23,873 bases of DNA from Bacillota bacterium (GTDB lineage Bacteria; Bacillota; Clostridia; Oscillospirales; Ruminococcaceae), in the NCBI GenBank assembly GCA_023443315.1, contig JAEZVA010000054.1, positions 1-23,873 of the forward strand. The letters are read 5' to 3'. Numbering within the stretch: the first letter of the stretch is position 1; each line of letters opens with the position of its first letter. The notes below the pieces were generated by a model. It searched no databases. It saw nothing but the letters and a program-made list of their open reading frames with translations, and was not told where the DNA came from. A program made the position numbers and the translations under genes. This document shows, piece after piece, positions 14,228 through 22,133 of this stretch.

Positions 14228-15193
14228 CTATGCCCACCACATACCACCAGACTGTTCGGTAATCATCGCCTCTTTTAGAAATGCGATCGCTTTACTAAGC
14301 CCTTCGTCGGGGCTCATCAGGCTATCCTCATGCTCAATGCTCACCACATAGTCGTAGCCGACCATGCGCAGCGTGCTCATGATATCCCTCCACAGCTGCA
14401 GGTCGCTGCCATAGCCCACCGTGCGGAATACCCACGAACGTTCTATCTCGTTGCCGTAGTGTCCGGTATCCAGTACGCCGTTAACCGCGGTGTTGTAGCG
14501 GTCTATCTTCGTATCCTTGGCGTGGAAGTGAAAGATGCAGTCCCCAAGCTCGCGGATGACGCGAACCGGGTCCATCCCCTGCCACAACAGATGGCTTGGG
14601 TCAAGGTTTGCGCCAATCTCTGGACCCACCGCAGCGCGCAGCCGAAGCATGGTTGCGGTGTTGTATACGCAAAAGCCCGGGTGGGGCTCAAGGGCAATCT
14701 TGGTAACGCCATGCTCACGCGCAAACATCACGAATTCCTTCCAATACGGAATGAGCACTTCGTTCCACTGCCACTCCAGCACCTTTTGGTAATCCTCCGG
14801 CCACGGGCATGTAACCCAGTTTGGGTGTTTGGAATGCTCGCTGTCTCCCGGACACCCGGAGAAGGTGTTGATTTGGGCAACGCCCAGCTTTTCGGCGAGC
14901 AGCACGCAATCACGCATCTCTGCGTCGAAGCGTTTTGCCACCTCTTTGTCTGGGTGAACCGGGTTTGCGTGCACCGACAGTGCAGAAATCTGCATGCCAT
15001 AGCGCGTAATCGTATCTAAAAACGCTTGTAGTGCTGCTTGGTCGTGAAGCAGAACCGCAGGGTCACAGTGTGCGGTACCCGGGTATCCGCCGCAGCCGAT
15101 TTCGACCATCTGAACACCCTTGTCTTTGAGATAAACGAGTGCCTCCTCCAGAGGCTGTGCGCCAAGTAGTACCGTAAATACTCCCAATTTCAT
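14228..15193 (-). CDS. sugar phosphate isomerase/epimerase-like TIM-barrel protein (operon gene 3)
   Basis: A 321-residue xylose-isomerase-like (AP endonuclease 2 superfamily) TIM barrel. Metal-binding residues of the superfamily are visible in order: Glu in IALEPHPGFC, Asp and His in NLDPSHLLWQGMD, His in FHFHAKDTK, and Glu in VSIEHEDS. Such proteins catalyse isomerisation, epimerisation or dehydration of sugars and keto-sugars through an enediolate. AAGGGG about 11 bases upstream sets the ATG at 15193; frames further up (to 15256) lack a site. It is about 80 residues longer than the second TIM barrel of the operon, so the two are not recent duplicates and probably do different steps (elimination versus hydration, by analogy with LgdB1/LgdB2). 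Confidence 0.9.
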   Translation of the reverse strand: MKLGVFTVLLGAQPLEEALVYLKDKGVQMVEIGCGGYPGTAHCDPAVLLHDQAALQAFLDTITRYGMQISALSVHANPVHPDKEVAKRFDAEMRDCVLLAEKLGVAQINTFSGCPGDSEHSKHPNWVTCPWPEDYQKVLEWQWNEVLIPYWKEFVMFAREHGVTKIALEPHPGFCVYNTATMLRLRAAVGPEIGANLDPSHLLWQGMDPVRVIRELGDCIFHFHAKDTKIDRYNTAVNGVLDTGHYGNEIERSWVFRTVGYGSDLQLWRDIMSTLRMVGYDYVVSIEHEDSLMSPDEGLSKAIAFLKEAMITEQSGGMWWA

Positions 15194-15301
15194 AATAACC
15201 ATTTCCCCTTCCCTAAGAATAACCGTAATACTACGTAAAATCAACCCGTAGTGCATTTTTTACAGACAGCTTGCGCAATAATCCGTAGATTGTCGCATCA
15301 A

Positions 15302-16027
15302 TCATTTAAAATTCTCTCTGATATAGTGAATACTTCTTGCAATATCCTCGAAGCCGTCAGGCGACGGGAAGTCGTTTTCCACCAGAATGTGCGGGATGTT
15401 CAGTTCCCGCGCAAGGTCGTAGATGCGTTTGCAGGGCGCGGTGCCCTCACCGATTGCGCAGGGCTTTTCATCCGTGCCATCCTTAAGATGGATGATAGAG
15501 ATCCGCGCGCGGTGCTTACGCATAAACGCAGGGACGTCTTCGCCCGCGGTGTGTGCCCAAAAGGTATCGAGCTCCAGCATGACTTCGGTATCGCGCAGCA
15601 AAACGTCAATGGGTCTAACCCCGTGGGCCGCTTCAAACTCCGGCACATGGTTGTGGTACACAAGGTTTAAACCCGCCGCTTTCACCTTGGGCATAAGACC
15701 GTTAATCCGCGCTACAAGCGTATTGATATCGCTTTTTTTCTGGAAGGTATAATACGGAATTACCGCATTGCGGCAGCCGATTGTGTTGAGGTAACTGAGC
15801 ACCTGTTCCGTTTTTGTCTCAAACTCATCGATGCCGATGTGTGCGCTGCATACCGTAAGCGCGTTTTCCTTTAGCAGCGCGGAAATCCTCTCGGCCGACA
15901 GGTCACCAAAGCCCGCAAACTCTACCCCAGTGTAGCCAAGCCTTGCAACATTTTCAAGTGTTGCAGCAAAATCTTGCTTTGTTTCTTCACGCAATGTATA
16001 TAGTTGAAGCAACAATTGTCGTTTCAT
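15302..16027 (-). CDS. sugar phosphate isomerase/epimerase-like TIM-barrel protein (operon gene 2)
   Basis: A 241-residue TIM barrel opening with the LQLYTLREE and GYTGVEFAGFGDLS strands typical of the compact branch of this superfamily. Metal and catalytic residues are seen in VYHNHVPEFE, MLELDTFWAHTAGED, IIHLKDG and LVENDFP. Relatives include inosose dehydratase-like and keto-glycoside lyase/hydratase-like enzymes. GGGGAG lies 6 bases before the ATG at 16027. It sits 44 bases downstream of the first oxidoreductase and 108 bases upstream of the next isomerase gene, a gap in which I see no gene or clear terminator. The exact reaction is not readable from sequence. Confidence 0.9.
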   Translation of the reverse strand: MKRQLLLQLYTLREETKQDFAATLENVARLGYTGVEFAGFGDLSAERISALLKENALTVCSAHIGIDEFETKTEQVLSYLNTIGCRNAVIPYYTFQKKSDINTLVARINGLMPKVKAAGLNLVYHNHVPEFEAAHGVRPIDVLLRDTEVMLELDTFWAHTAGEDVPAFMRKHRARISIIHLKDGTDEKPCAIGEGTAPCKRIYDLARELNIPHILVENDFPSPDGFEDIARSIHYIRENFK

Positions 16028-16071
16028 TTTCTACTCCCCTGTTTATCCTGTATTTTAAGTGCAAAACCCAT

Positions 16072-17154
16072 CTACTCAAACACAACGGGCTTGCCGGTTT
16101 GGGACGACTCGTAGATTGCCTCCAGTATCTGGGTAACTGCATACGCTTGCTCGGGCAAAACGACAGGAGGAGCACCCGTTAAAATGGCGTCATAAAACCC
16201 CTTTGCCTCCATATCCTCTGGTTTAGCCCTTAATCCGTCGTAGAAATCCACCTTACCCGCATCCGTAGTGGGAACCTCGGTTACAAGCGTATTGTGTTTG
16301 ACATAGTTAAGCCTTAATCCGTCACGCATATCTGCCCCTGCCCTGGTGCCGCATAGGGTGGTTTTTGCCTCCCCCACATCCAGGCTGTTCAGCGCCCAGC
16401 TCGACTCCAGCACAATGGATGCCCCGTTTTTCATGGTAATAAAACCAAAGGCGGAGTCCTCTACGGTGTATTTGCTGGGATCCCAGTCGCCCCATGCGTT
16501 GGCCGTCTGCGTCTGGTGCCCCAGCTTTTTGTATACGCTGCCCATTACCACCTTCGGCTCGTAGTTGTTCATCATCCACAGCGTCAGGTCCAGCGCGTGG
16601 GTGCCGATGTCAATTAAGGGACCGCCGCCCTGCTCGTACTCGTTCAGGAACACGCCCCAGGTGGGGACTGCCCTGCGCCTTATGGCGTGCGCCTTTGCAT
16701 AGTAGATCTCACCCAGTTCGCCGTCTTCGCACGACCGTTTTAGATAGATGCTGTCGGCGCGAAAGCGATTTTGATAGCCGATCGTAAGTATCTTTCCCGT
16801 TTGCCTTGCCGCCTCGAGCATCCGCTTTGCGTCGGCTGTGGTTTTTGCCATCGGCTTTTCGCACAGCACATGCTTGCCCGCATAAAGGCTGTCTACCGTG
16901 ATGTCGGCATGGGAGCGGTTTGGGGTTAGCACATGAACCGCAGTGATGCGTTCATCGCGCAAAAGCTCCCTGTAATCGGTATAAACACGGGCGTCTGACG
17001 CACCGTACTGTTCGCATGCCTTTTGCGCGCGCGGTTCTTCAGTATCACAAAACGCAACTATATCAATGTTTCCAAGCCTTTTTAGTGCGGGCATGTGCTT
17101 ATTGTTTGCAATCCCTCCGCAGCCTATAATCCCAACCTTTATCCTGTCTTTCAT
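16072..17154 (-). CDS. Gfo/Idh/MocA family NAD(P)-dependent oxidoreductase (operon gene 1)
   Basis: A 360-residue dehydrogenase with the Rossmann motif GIIGCGGIANNKH (8-20), the lysine motif CEKPMA (98-103), and GGGPLIDIGTHALDLTLW (176-193) with catalytic D182 and H186. The sequence around AIRRRAVPTWGVFLN and IDIGTHALD is of the type found in glycoside 3-dehydrogenases (including DgpA-like and 3-keto-glycoside pathway enzymes), which oxidise C3 of a bound sugar with NAD. By analogy it would start the pathway (LgdA-like), and this assignment is inference. AGGAGG 8 bases upstream fixes the ATG at 17154. It heads the minus-strand operon, 277 bases from the divergent LacI gene. Confidence 0.92.
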   Translation of the reverse strand: MKDRIKVGIIGCGGIANNKHMPALKRLGNIDIVAFCDTEEPRAQKACEQYGASDARVYTDYRELLRDERITAVHVLTPNRSHADITVDSLYAGKHVLCEKPMAKTTADAKRMLEAARQTGKILTIGYQNRFRADSIYLKRSCEDGELGEIYYAKAHAIRRRAVPTWGVFLNEYEQGGGPLIDIGTHALDLTLWMMNNYEPKVVMGSVYKKLGHQTQTANAWGDWDPSKYTVEDSAFGFITMKNGASIVLESSWALNSLDVGEAKTTLCGTRAGADMRDGLRLNYVKHNTLVTEVPTTDAGKVDFYDGLRAKPEDMEAKGFYDAILTGAPPVVLPEQAYAVTQILEAIYESSQTGKPVVFE

Positions 17155-17179
17155 ATCGTCAGCCTCCTAATATCTCATT

Positions 17180-17193
17180 TGTAATCGTTTACA
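17180..17193 (-). promoter_or_regulatory. cre-like/LacI-type operator in the oxidoreductase leader
   Basis: TGTAATCGTTTACA matches the catabolite-responsive element consensus TGWAANCGNTNWCA at every position and is almost a perfect palindrome. It lies about 45 bases downstream of the predicted transcription start and 26 bases before the first gene, a roadblock position. CcpA or the adjacent LacI-family protein could bind. Confidence 0.65.
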
Positions 17194-17223
17194 CGATGTC
17201 CCAATGAAAAACCGATTGACAAA

Positions 17224-17233
17224 CAATCGATTG
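17224..17233. promoter_or_regulatory. palindromic operator candidate at the operon start site
   Basis: CAATCGATTG is a perfect palindrome centred on CG, as LacI-family operators are. It lies just downstream of the minus-strand -10, where transcription would begin. The octamer CGATTGAC occurs twice, at 17213 and 17228 (15 bases apart). Confidence 0.5.
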
Positions 17234-17238
17234 ACCAC

Positions 17239-17267
17239 ATACTACCACAGCCTCATTCGAATATCAA
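17239..17267 (-). promoter_or_regulatory. promoter of the oxidoreductase/isomerase operon
   Basis: On the minus strand TTGATA (17267-17262) and TAGTAT (17244-17239) are separated by exactly 17 bases. Transcription would begin near 17232, within the CAATCGATTG palindrome. Confidence 0.62.
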
Positions 17268-17353
17268 GTAAATTGGTAAAAAAACATACGTGTTAAAATG
17301 CCGGACATTTTTCAGAATTATTATGAATTTAACACAAAACATTTCAAACACTA

Positions 17354-17382
17354 TTGCCTTTTGCCCTAAAAAATGCTACGAT
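17354..17382 (+). promoter_or_regulatory. promoter of the LacI-family regulator gene
   Basis: TTGCCT (17354-17359) and TACGAT (17377-17382) are 17 bases apart on the plus strand. The predicted start is just upstream of the operator at 17394. Confidence 0.58.
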
Positions 17383-17393
17383 ATTTTTTAAGT

Positions 17394-17407
17394 TGTAAAC
17401 GATTTCA
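17394..17407 (+). promoter_or_regulatory. cre-like/LacI-type operator at the regulator gene
   Basis: TGTAAACGATTTCA also matches the cre consensus at every position. It begins 12 bases after the -10, covering the early transcribed region of the LacI-family gene, which suggests autorepression or CcpA control. Confidence 0.65.
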
Positions 17408-17431
17408 TATCATGGAGGTCAATCTGCTTAT

Positions 17432-18451
17432 ATGGCTACGCTAAAGGATGTTGCAAAACTGGCAGGCGTTTCTGTTGCAACGGCATCTCGGGTGCTAAAT
17501 AACAACAAGAACGTATCGCCTGAAAATCATCAGGCCATTATGCAGGCGATGAAGACGCTGAACTATTCACCCAACTACCTTGGCAGAAACCTGCGTATGA
17601 GCAGCAGCAAGAAAATCCTTATTCTTTTACCCACGCTGACAAATCAGTACTATTCCCGTGTAGTGCTGGGTATTGAGGATGTGGCAAAGGAAAATGACTA
17701 CAACGTAATTATCGGTTCTACGCACGGGGACTACGACGTGGAAAATAACTACATCAATATGCTGTCTACTCGTTTGGTGGACGGGATTATCTTTTTTTCT
17801 ACAATGCAGAGCACCAACCGCTTAAATGAGATAGCAGCAATGCACCCCATCGTGCAATGCTGTGAATACAAAAACGGCATTAACTCTTCTCGTGTGAGCA
17901 TTAATAATAAAGTAGCGGCTTACGACGCGGTTAAGCATCTGCTTGACTGCGGTCACACAAAGATTGCGTTGATTGCAGCGGGCGCTACACACGCTACCTC
18001 GGTTGAACGCACCGAGGGCTACACAAAGGCGCTGGCAGAGGCAGGGATTGCTTTTCGATCCGATTACATACTGCACGCCGATTACAGCACCTATCGTGCG
18101 ATGCATGCGTGTGAGCATCTGATGGAGCTTCCCGATCCCCCTACCGCCATCTTTAGCATCTCGGACAGTATGGCGCTCGGTGCCATGAAAAAGCTAAGCG
18201 AACTTGGGATACGGGTATGCGAGGACGTTGCCGTAATCGGATTTGACAACACCAGCGTTACCGAGTACTACTCGCCATCCATCACCACCATCTCGCAACC
18301 GCGCTTGGAGATGGGTAAAACAGCAATGGAGCTTTTACTGAAAAAGCTTACAGATGTCAACTCCCCCACGGAATTTATTACGATGCCGCACCAGCTGATT
18401 GTTCGGCAGTCCACCGTGAAGAGCGCACCGCTTGTATTCTCTCACACTTAA
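17432..18451 (+). CDS. LacI-family transcriptional regulator
   Basis: A 339-residue repressor-type regulator. The N-terminal helix-turn-helix is canonical (TLKDVAKLAGVSVATASRVL, residues 3-22) with the hinge-helix region near 50-58. A periplasmic-binding-protein-like sugar domain follows (60-330), with typical features such as LVDGIIFFS, GHTKIALI, ERTEGY and the IGFDNT motif before the C-terminal strands. It would bind a sugar-type ligand and control the divergent operon and itself through the palindromes in the shared region. GGAGG lies about 13 bases before the ATG, slightly long but the only option. It ends 32 bases before a strong terminator, so it is monocistronic. The effector is unknown, most likely the substrate of the divergent enzymes. 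Confidence 0.93.
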   Translation: MATLKDVAKLAGVSVATASRVLNNNKNVSPENHQAIMQAMKTLNYSPNYLGRNLRMSSSKKILILLPTLTNQYYSRVVLGIEDVAKENDYNVIIGSTHGDYDVENNYINMLSTRLVDGIIFFSTMQSTNRLNEIAAMHPIVQCCEYKNGINSSRVSINNKVAAYDAVKHLLDCGHTKIALIAAGATHATSVERTEGYTKALAEAGIAFRSDYILHADYSTYRAMHACEHLMELPDPPTAIFSISDSMALGAMKKLSELGIRVCEDVAVIGFDNTSVTEYYSPSITTISQPRLEMGKTAMELLLKKLTDVNSPTEFITMPHQLIVRQSTVKSAPLVFSHT

Positions 18452-18483
18452 AAATATAACCATTTTTGATACTTCTTGTTTTA

Positions 18484-18530
18484 GCAAAAAGGTCATGCGG
18501 GCTTTGCACAGCCTAGCATGACCTTTTTGC
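18484..18530 (+). terminator. intrinsic terminator of the LacI-family gene
   Basis: A perfect 15-bp stem (GCAAAAAGGTCATGC with its complement at 18516-18530) includes a small inner GGGC/GCCT stem. Its arms carry A-runs and T-runs, so it can work on both strands. Confidence 0.85.
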
Positions 18531-18540
18531 GTTGTGATAA

Positions 18541-18569
18541 TTGCCTATCCACCCTAGCAATGATATAAT
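18541..18569 (+). promoter_or_regulatory. promoter of the DUF1015/EamA/flavoprotein unit
   Basis: TTGCCT (18541-18546) and a perfect TATAAT (18564-18569) are 17 bases apart, with TGA directly before the -10 (extended -10). It lies 33 bases before the ATG at 18603. Confidence 0.75.
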
Positions 18570-18602
18570 GTGGTGTACGACTAAATAAAGGAGAATTATG
18601 CC

Positions 18603-19871
18603 ATGACAAAGCAAACGCCCTTTTCCCCTGCGGATATCCTGCTACCTGAGGTTAGTGACATTACAAAATGGAGCGTTGTTGCTTGTGACCAATATACCTC
18701 CGAACCGCAGTATTGGAAAGCTACCGAAGAATATGTGTGTGACGCTCACTCATGCTACCATTTGGTTTTTCCCGAGCTGTACCTAAACGGCAGCGATTTT
18801 AATACCCGCATTGCGCAGATTAACGAGCATATGAACCGGTACATACAAGACGGCGTATTCCGCGAAATCCCCGACAGTTTTGTGTACGTGGAGCGCACGG
18901 TAAAAAGCGGGTTAATTCGCAAGGGCATTATGGGCAAGATTGACCTGCTGGCATACGACTATTCCAAAGGCTCCGAAAGCCTGATTCGCGCGACCGAAGG
19001 CACGGTGGTGGAGCGCATCCCCGCACGGGTATCCATCCGTGAGAATGCGCCGCTTGAGCTGCCCCACGTAATGCTGCTAATTGACGACCGCTTAGGCAGC
19101 GTAATCGCCCCGCTTTCGCAGCATATCAACCGCATGAAGCCGCTGTATCACTTTGACCTGATGCAAGGCGGCGGAAATATTAGAGGGTATCAGGTTCCCC
19201 AAGACCTGCATGCATCGGTTGAACAGGCTCTTGCCACGCTGTGTGAGCAAGAGGCGTTTGATAGCCGCTACGGCGTTAGCGGGCTTGCTCCCCTGCTGTT
19301 TGCGGTGGGCGACGGAAACCACTCCCTAGCCGCGGCAAAGGAGTGCTACAACCGCATATGTAAAACCATTACGCCCGAAGAAGCGCTTCGCCACCCCGCG
19401 CGGTATGCGCTGGTGGAGGTGGTAAACCTGCATGATGAGTCCCTTGAGTTTGAGGCGATTCACCGCGTGGTGTTTGGCGTAGACCCCGAACAGATGCTCG
19501 AGGAACTGTTTGCCTCCTACGACTGCGCCTACGGTTCGTCCTGCGGGCAGGTGTTTGGCTTTGTTACGCCCGAACGCGCGGGCACGGTGACAGTGAGAAA
19601 CCCCAAAAGCAACCTTGCTGTTGGAACCTTGCAGTCGTTTATCGATGACTATGTCTCCCGCCATGGGGGCGAGGTGGACTACATCCACGGCGAAGATGTG
19701 GTGCAGCGACTTGCAAAGGAGCCGGGCAACATCGGCTTTGTGCTGCCCAGCATGTCCAAAACCGAGCTGTTTCGCACGGTGATATTAGACGGTGCGCTAC
19801 CACGCAAGACCTTTTCGATGGGTGAGCCGTCTGAAAAGCGGTTTTACTTAGAAGCGAGAAGGATAAAATAG
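18603..19871 (+). CDS. DUF1015 family protein
   Basis: A 422-residue soluble protein of the widespread DUF1015 family, whose function is not established. Family hallmarks are the early SVVACDQYTSEPQYW, the central FAVGDGNHSLAAAKECY (about residue 235-250), and a C-terminal VLPSMSKTELF segment. GDGNHS resembles a metal- or phosphate-binding loop, but that is inference. In many Firmicutes the gene lies with serine-biosynthesis genes (serC/serA); here it does not. AAGGAG 9 bases upstream favours the ATG at 18603 over ATG at 18598, which is out of frame. It leads a plus-strand unit with the exporter and flavoprotein. Confidence 0.88.
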   Translation: MTKQTPFSPADILLPEVSDITKWSVVACDQYTSEPQYWKATEEYVCDAHSCYHLVFPELYLNGSDFNTRIAQINEHMNRYIQDGVFREIPDSFVYVERTVKSGLIRKGIMGKIDLLAYDYSKGSESLIRATEGTVVERIPARVSIRENAPLELPHVMLLIDDRLGSVIAPLSQHINRMKPLYHFDLMQGGGNIRGYQVPQDLHASVEQALATLCEQEAFDSRYGVSGLAPLLFAVGDGNHSLAAAKECYNRICKTITPEEALRHPARYALVEVVNLHDESLEFEAIHRVVFGVDPEQMLEELFASYDCAYGSSCGQVFGFVTPERAGTVTVRNPKSNLAVGTLQSFIDDYVSRHGGEVDYIHGEDVVQRLAKEPGNIGFVLPSMSKTELFRTVILDGALPRKTFSMGEPSEKRFYLEARRIK

Positions 19872-19947
19872 CAAACGCTCCGCGCACAAAATATAGAACA
19901 GAACAAGCAGATGCCGTTGATTTAATTTTGGCATTGGGAGTAAATGG

Positions 19948-20868
19948 ATGAACAATACGCAAAAGGAATCATTCTCGCTAATTGCGGTCTTTATTGGCTA
20001 CACGATATTCGGTTTTAGTTTTCTTTTCTCCAAGCGCGCGTTAGACCTGACTAGCCCGTTTGTTCTGCTGGGCTTTCGCTTTCTCGTGGCGTTTTTGGCG
20101 CTTAACATCATTATTGCGGTAAAAAAGATCCCAATCAAACTGATAAAGCCCCAGTTTGGCATGCTTCTATTGCTGGGGCTGTTTGAGCCTGTTATCTATT
20201 TTATTGCAGAAAACTATGCGGTTACTCTGATTTCTACCTCGATTATTGGCACGGTAATTGCGATTGTCCCGGTAATCAGTGTAACGCTGGGTTTCATCTT
20301 CCTTCGTGAACGGGTGACGCCGTTTCAGATTGTATGGACGTGCGTTTCGGTCGTTGGTATCTTTATCACCACCCTTGGACAGAAGATTGCCGATTTTAAC
20401 TGGCTGGGCTTTATCCTTGCGCTGATTGCAGTGCTCGCAGCCGCAATGTACAACGTACTAGGTCGCAAGATATCGGTGCAGTACAGCGCCGTTGAGCGTA
20501 CCTACATCATGTTTTTAATGGGCAGCGTCGTCTTCCCTGTACTGGGGCTGATTGAGTATCGGAGCGATATGCAGCTACTGCTAATCCCTTTGCGTAGTGT
20601 GGACTTTTGGGTCTCTGTGTTGTTCCTTGGGGGCGTGTCATCGGTCGCGGCATACCTTCTGCTCAACTATGCAATCACCCACATCAGCATTGCAAAGGCA
20701 TCAATTTTCGCTAATATCACCACGGTAATCTCCATCTTCGCGGGCGTGCTTATTCTAAAAGAATCGTTTGGGGTATTCCAGATTATCGGCTCGGTGGTTG
20801 TTATCTTGAGCGCATATTTTGTGAATAGACCTACACAAAAAGCGGCTATCTTGAATGGTTCTGAATAA
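19948..20868 (+). CDS. EamA/DMT family transporter
   Basis: A 306-residue integral membrane protein with ten predicted helices arranged as two EamA repeats (about 8-140 and 155-290). Each ends in the characteristic LGFIFLRERVTPFQ- or VLILKESFGVFQ-type segment (short basic-acidic loop before the last helix). The family exports or takes up amino acids, nucleobases or metabolites; the substrate is not predictable here. GGGAG lies 7 bases before the ATG. It follows the DUF1015 gene by 76 bases with no hairpin and precedes the flavoprotein gene by 46, so cotranscription is likely. Confidence 0.9.
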   Translation: MNNTQKESFSLIAVFIGYTIFGFSFLFSKRALDLTSPFVLLGFRFLVAFLALNIIIAVKKIPIKLIKPQFGMLLLLGLFEPVIYFIAENYAVTLISTSIIGTVIAIVPVISVTLGFIFLRERVTPFQIVWTCVSVVGIFITTLGQKIADFNWLGFILALIAVLAAAMYNVLGRKISVQYSAVERTYIMFLMGSVVFPVLGLIEYRSDMQLLLIPLRSVDFWVSVLFLGGVSSVAAYLLLNYAITHISIAKASIFANITTVISIFAGVLILKESFGVFQIIGSVVVILSAYFVNRPTQKAAILNGSE

Positions 20869-20914
20869 AATAGTTCATCGCGACTATTACTGAATACAGA
20901 GAGGATGACCACCC

Positions 20915-21532
20915 ATGAACGTATTGCTGATTAACGGAAGTCCGCACAAAAACGGATGCACCTACACGGCGCTGTGCGAGGTACAGGGCGAGCTTGAGAA
21001 AGCGGGAGTTAACACACAGCTTGTGCATATTGGAAACGACCCAGTAAACGGCTGTACCGCCTGCGGGGGCTGTGCTAAGACCGGACGCTGTGTGTTTGAC
21101 GACGTCGTCAACCGCATGCTTGACCTAGCGGATGGTTCAGATGGCTTCGTATTCGGCTCCCCCGTACACTACGCAGGAGCCGCGGGCAAGCTTGTGTGCT
21201 TGATGGATCGCATGTTCTATGCAGGCAAAAACTTTGAAAATAAGCCTGCCGCCTGTGTGGTGAGCGCGCGCAGAAGCGGCACCACCGCCGCGTTTGACCA
21301 GCTAATTAAGTACTTTACCATCCGCAGCATGCCGGTGGTGTCCTCTAATTACTGGAACGGCGTGCATGGCTTTACCCCAGACGACGTGCGAAAGGACGAA
21401 GAAGGGATGCAGACGATGCGCCAGCTCGGGCGTAATATGGCGTGGCTTCTACAATGCATCGAGGCGGGAAAAAAAGCAAACATCCCCCTGCCTATGCGCG
21501 AAGAAAAGATTGGCACGCACTTCATCCGTTAA
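20915..21532 (+). CDS. flavodoxin-fold NAD(P)H/FMN oxidoreductase with cysteine cluster
   Basis: A 205-residue flavoprotein of the NADPH-dependent FMN reductase / iron-sulfur flavoprotein group. The FMN-phosphate loop is NGSPHKNGCT (7-16), and the second flavin loop is GSPVHYAGAAG. A compact cluster C47-x2-C50-x2-C53-x5-C59 fits the CX2CX2CX4-7C motif that binds a 4Fe-4S cluster in archaeal and clostridial Isf proteins. The protein may therefore carry both FMN and an iron-sulfur cluster and act in electron transfer or oxygen/peroxide handling, by inference. The ribosome site GAGAGG lies 10 bases before the ATG. It is the last gene of the plus-strand unit, followed by a terminator. Confidence 0.88.
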   Translation: MNVLLINGSPHKNGCTYTALCEVQGELEKAGVNTQLVHIGNDPVNGCTACGGCAKTGRCVFDDVVNRMLDLADGSDGFVFGSPVHYAGAAGKLVCLMDRMFYAGKNFENKPAACVVSARRSGTTAAFDQLIKYFTIRSMPVVSSNYWNGVHGFTPDDVRKDEEGMQTMRQLGRNMAWLLQCIEAGKKANIPLPMREEKIGTHFIR

Positions 21533-21549
21533 ATTAAGAGAATTTGCAA

Positions 21550-21582
21550 AAAACCCGTGCAGCTTTAAACTGTACGGGTTTT
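21550..21582. terminator. bidirectional terminator between convergent units
   Basis: A 13-bp stem (AAAACCCGTGCAG with CTGTACGGGTTTT, one wobble) and a 7-base loop have A-run and T-run flanks. It separates the flavoprotein gene from the convergent oxidoreductase gamma-subunit gene and can serve both. Confidence 0.85.
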
Positions 21583-21599
21583 GTATTGAAGCAGAGTTC

Positions 21600-22133
21600 T
21601 TACAGTCTCATGCCTAGCTCGATAGCCCTAATGTTGCTCTCCATCAGCTGCGCCTTTTTTGGGGGAACACATTTTGTCAGCGACTTTTTTACCGCATCCA
21701 AAGAAGCAAACGCGCTCTCTTTGATAATCTTGCCAAGAACGATCATATTGGCAAGACCGTGCAGGTCTTTTTCGTCGGCAAGCGCCGTTGCGTCCACATA
21801 GAATGCCGAGACATCGGTTCGCTCGCATTTTTGTAAAATCAAGGAGCTGTCTATCACGACAATGCCTCCCGGCTCAACCGTGTCGATGAACTTGTCGTAG
21901 GATGGTCCGTTCATAACGCCAAGTACGTTGGGGCTCAGAACAAGCGGTGAACCGATTGGTTCTTTGGAGATGCACACGCTACAGTTGGCGGTGCCGCCGC
22001 GCATCTCGGGACCATAGGAAGGCAGCCACGAGATCTCCTTCTCCTCGATAAGACCCGCATAAGCCATAACCTTGCCAGCAAACAGGATTCCCTGTCCGCC
22101 AAAGCCCGCAAGCAGGATGTTGAAGTTCTCCAT
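21600..22133 (-). CDS. 2-oxoacid:ferredoxin oxidoreductase gamma subunit
   Basis: The 177-residue gamma subunit (pyruvate/ketoisovalerate oxidoreductase catalytic-domain family) begins with NILLAGFGGQGILFAGK, the glycine-rich family motif, and includes SYGPEMRGGTANCSV typical of KorC/VorC-like subunits. It works with the alpha and beta subunits encoded just upstream to decarboxylate a 2-oxoacid to acyl-CoA and pass electrons to ferredoxin. The frame is open to 22208, but the ATG at 22133 overlaps the beta-subunit stop (TAATG), which is the expected coupling in these operons. It is the last gene before the shared terminator. Confidence 0.93.
   Translation of the reverse strand: MENFNILLAGFGGQGILFAGKVMAYAGLIEEKEISWLPSYGPEMRGGTANCSVCISKEPIGSPLVLSPNVLGVMNGPSYDKFIDTVEPGGIVVIDSSLILQKCERTDVSAFYVDATALADEKDLHGLANMIVLGKIIKESAFASLDAVKKSLTKCVPPKKAQLMESNIRAIELGMRL

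Noticed and set aside
14330..15019. 229-codon plus-strand frame opposite the TIM-barrel gene
   Set aside because: It is the antisense shadow of a well-supported enzyme gene, with no family resemblance and no ribosome site.
17216..17243. Plus-strand TTGACA with CATACT as a second promoter for the LacI gene
   Set aside because: The -10 is poor and the same bases form the better minus-strand promoter of the operon. The LacI gene has a better placed promoter at 17354-17382.
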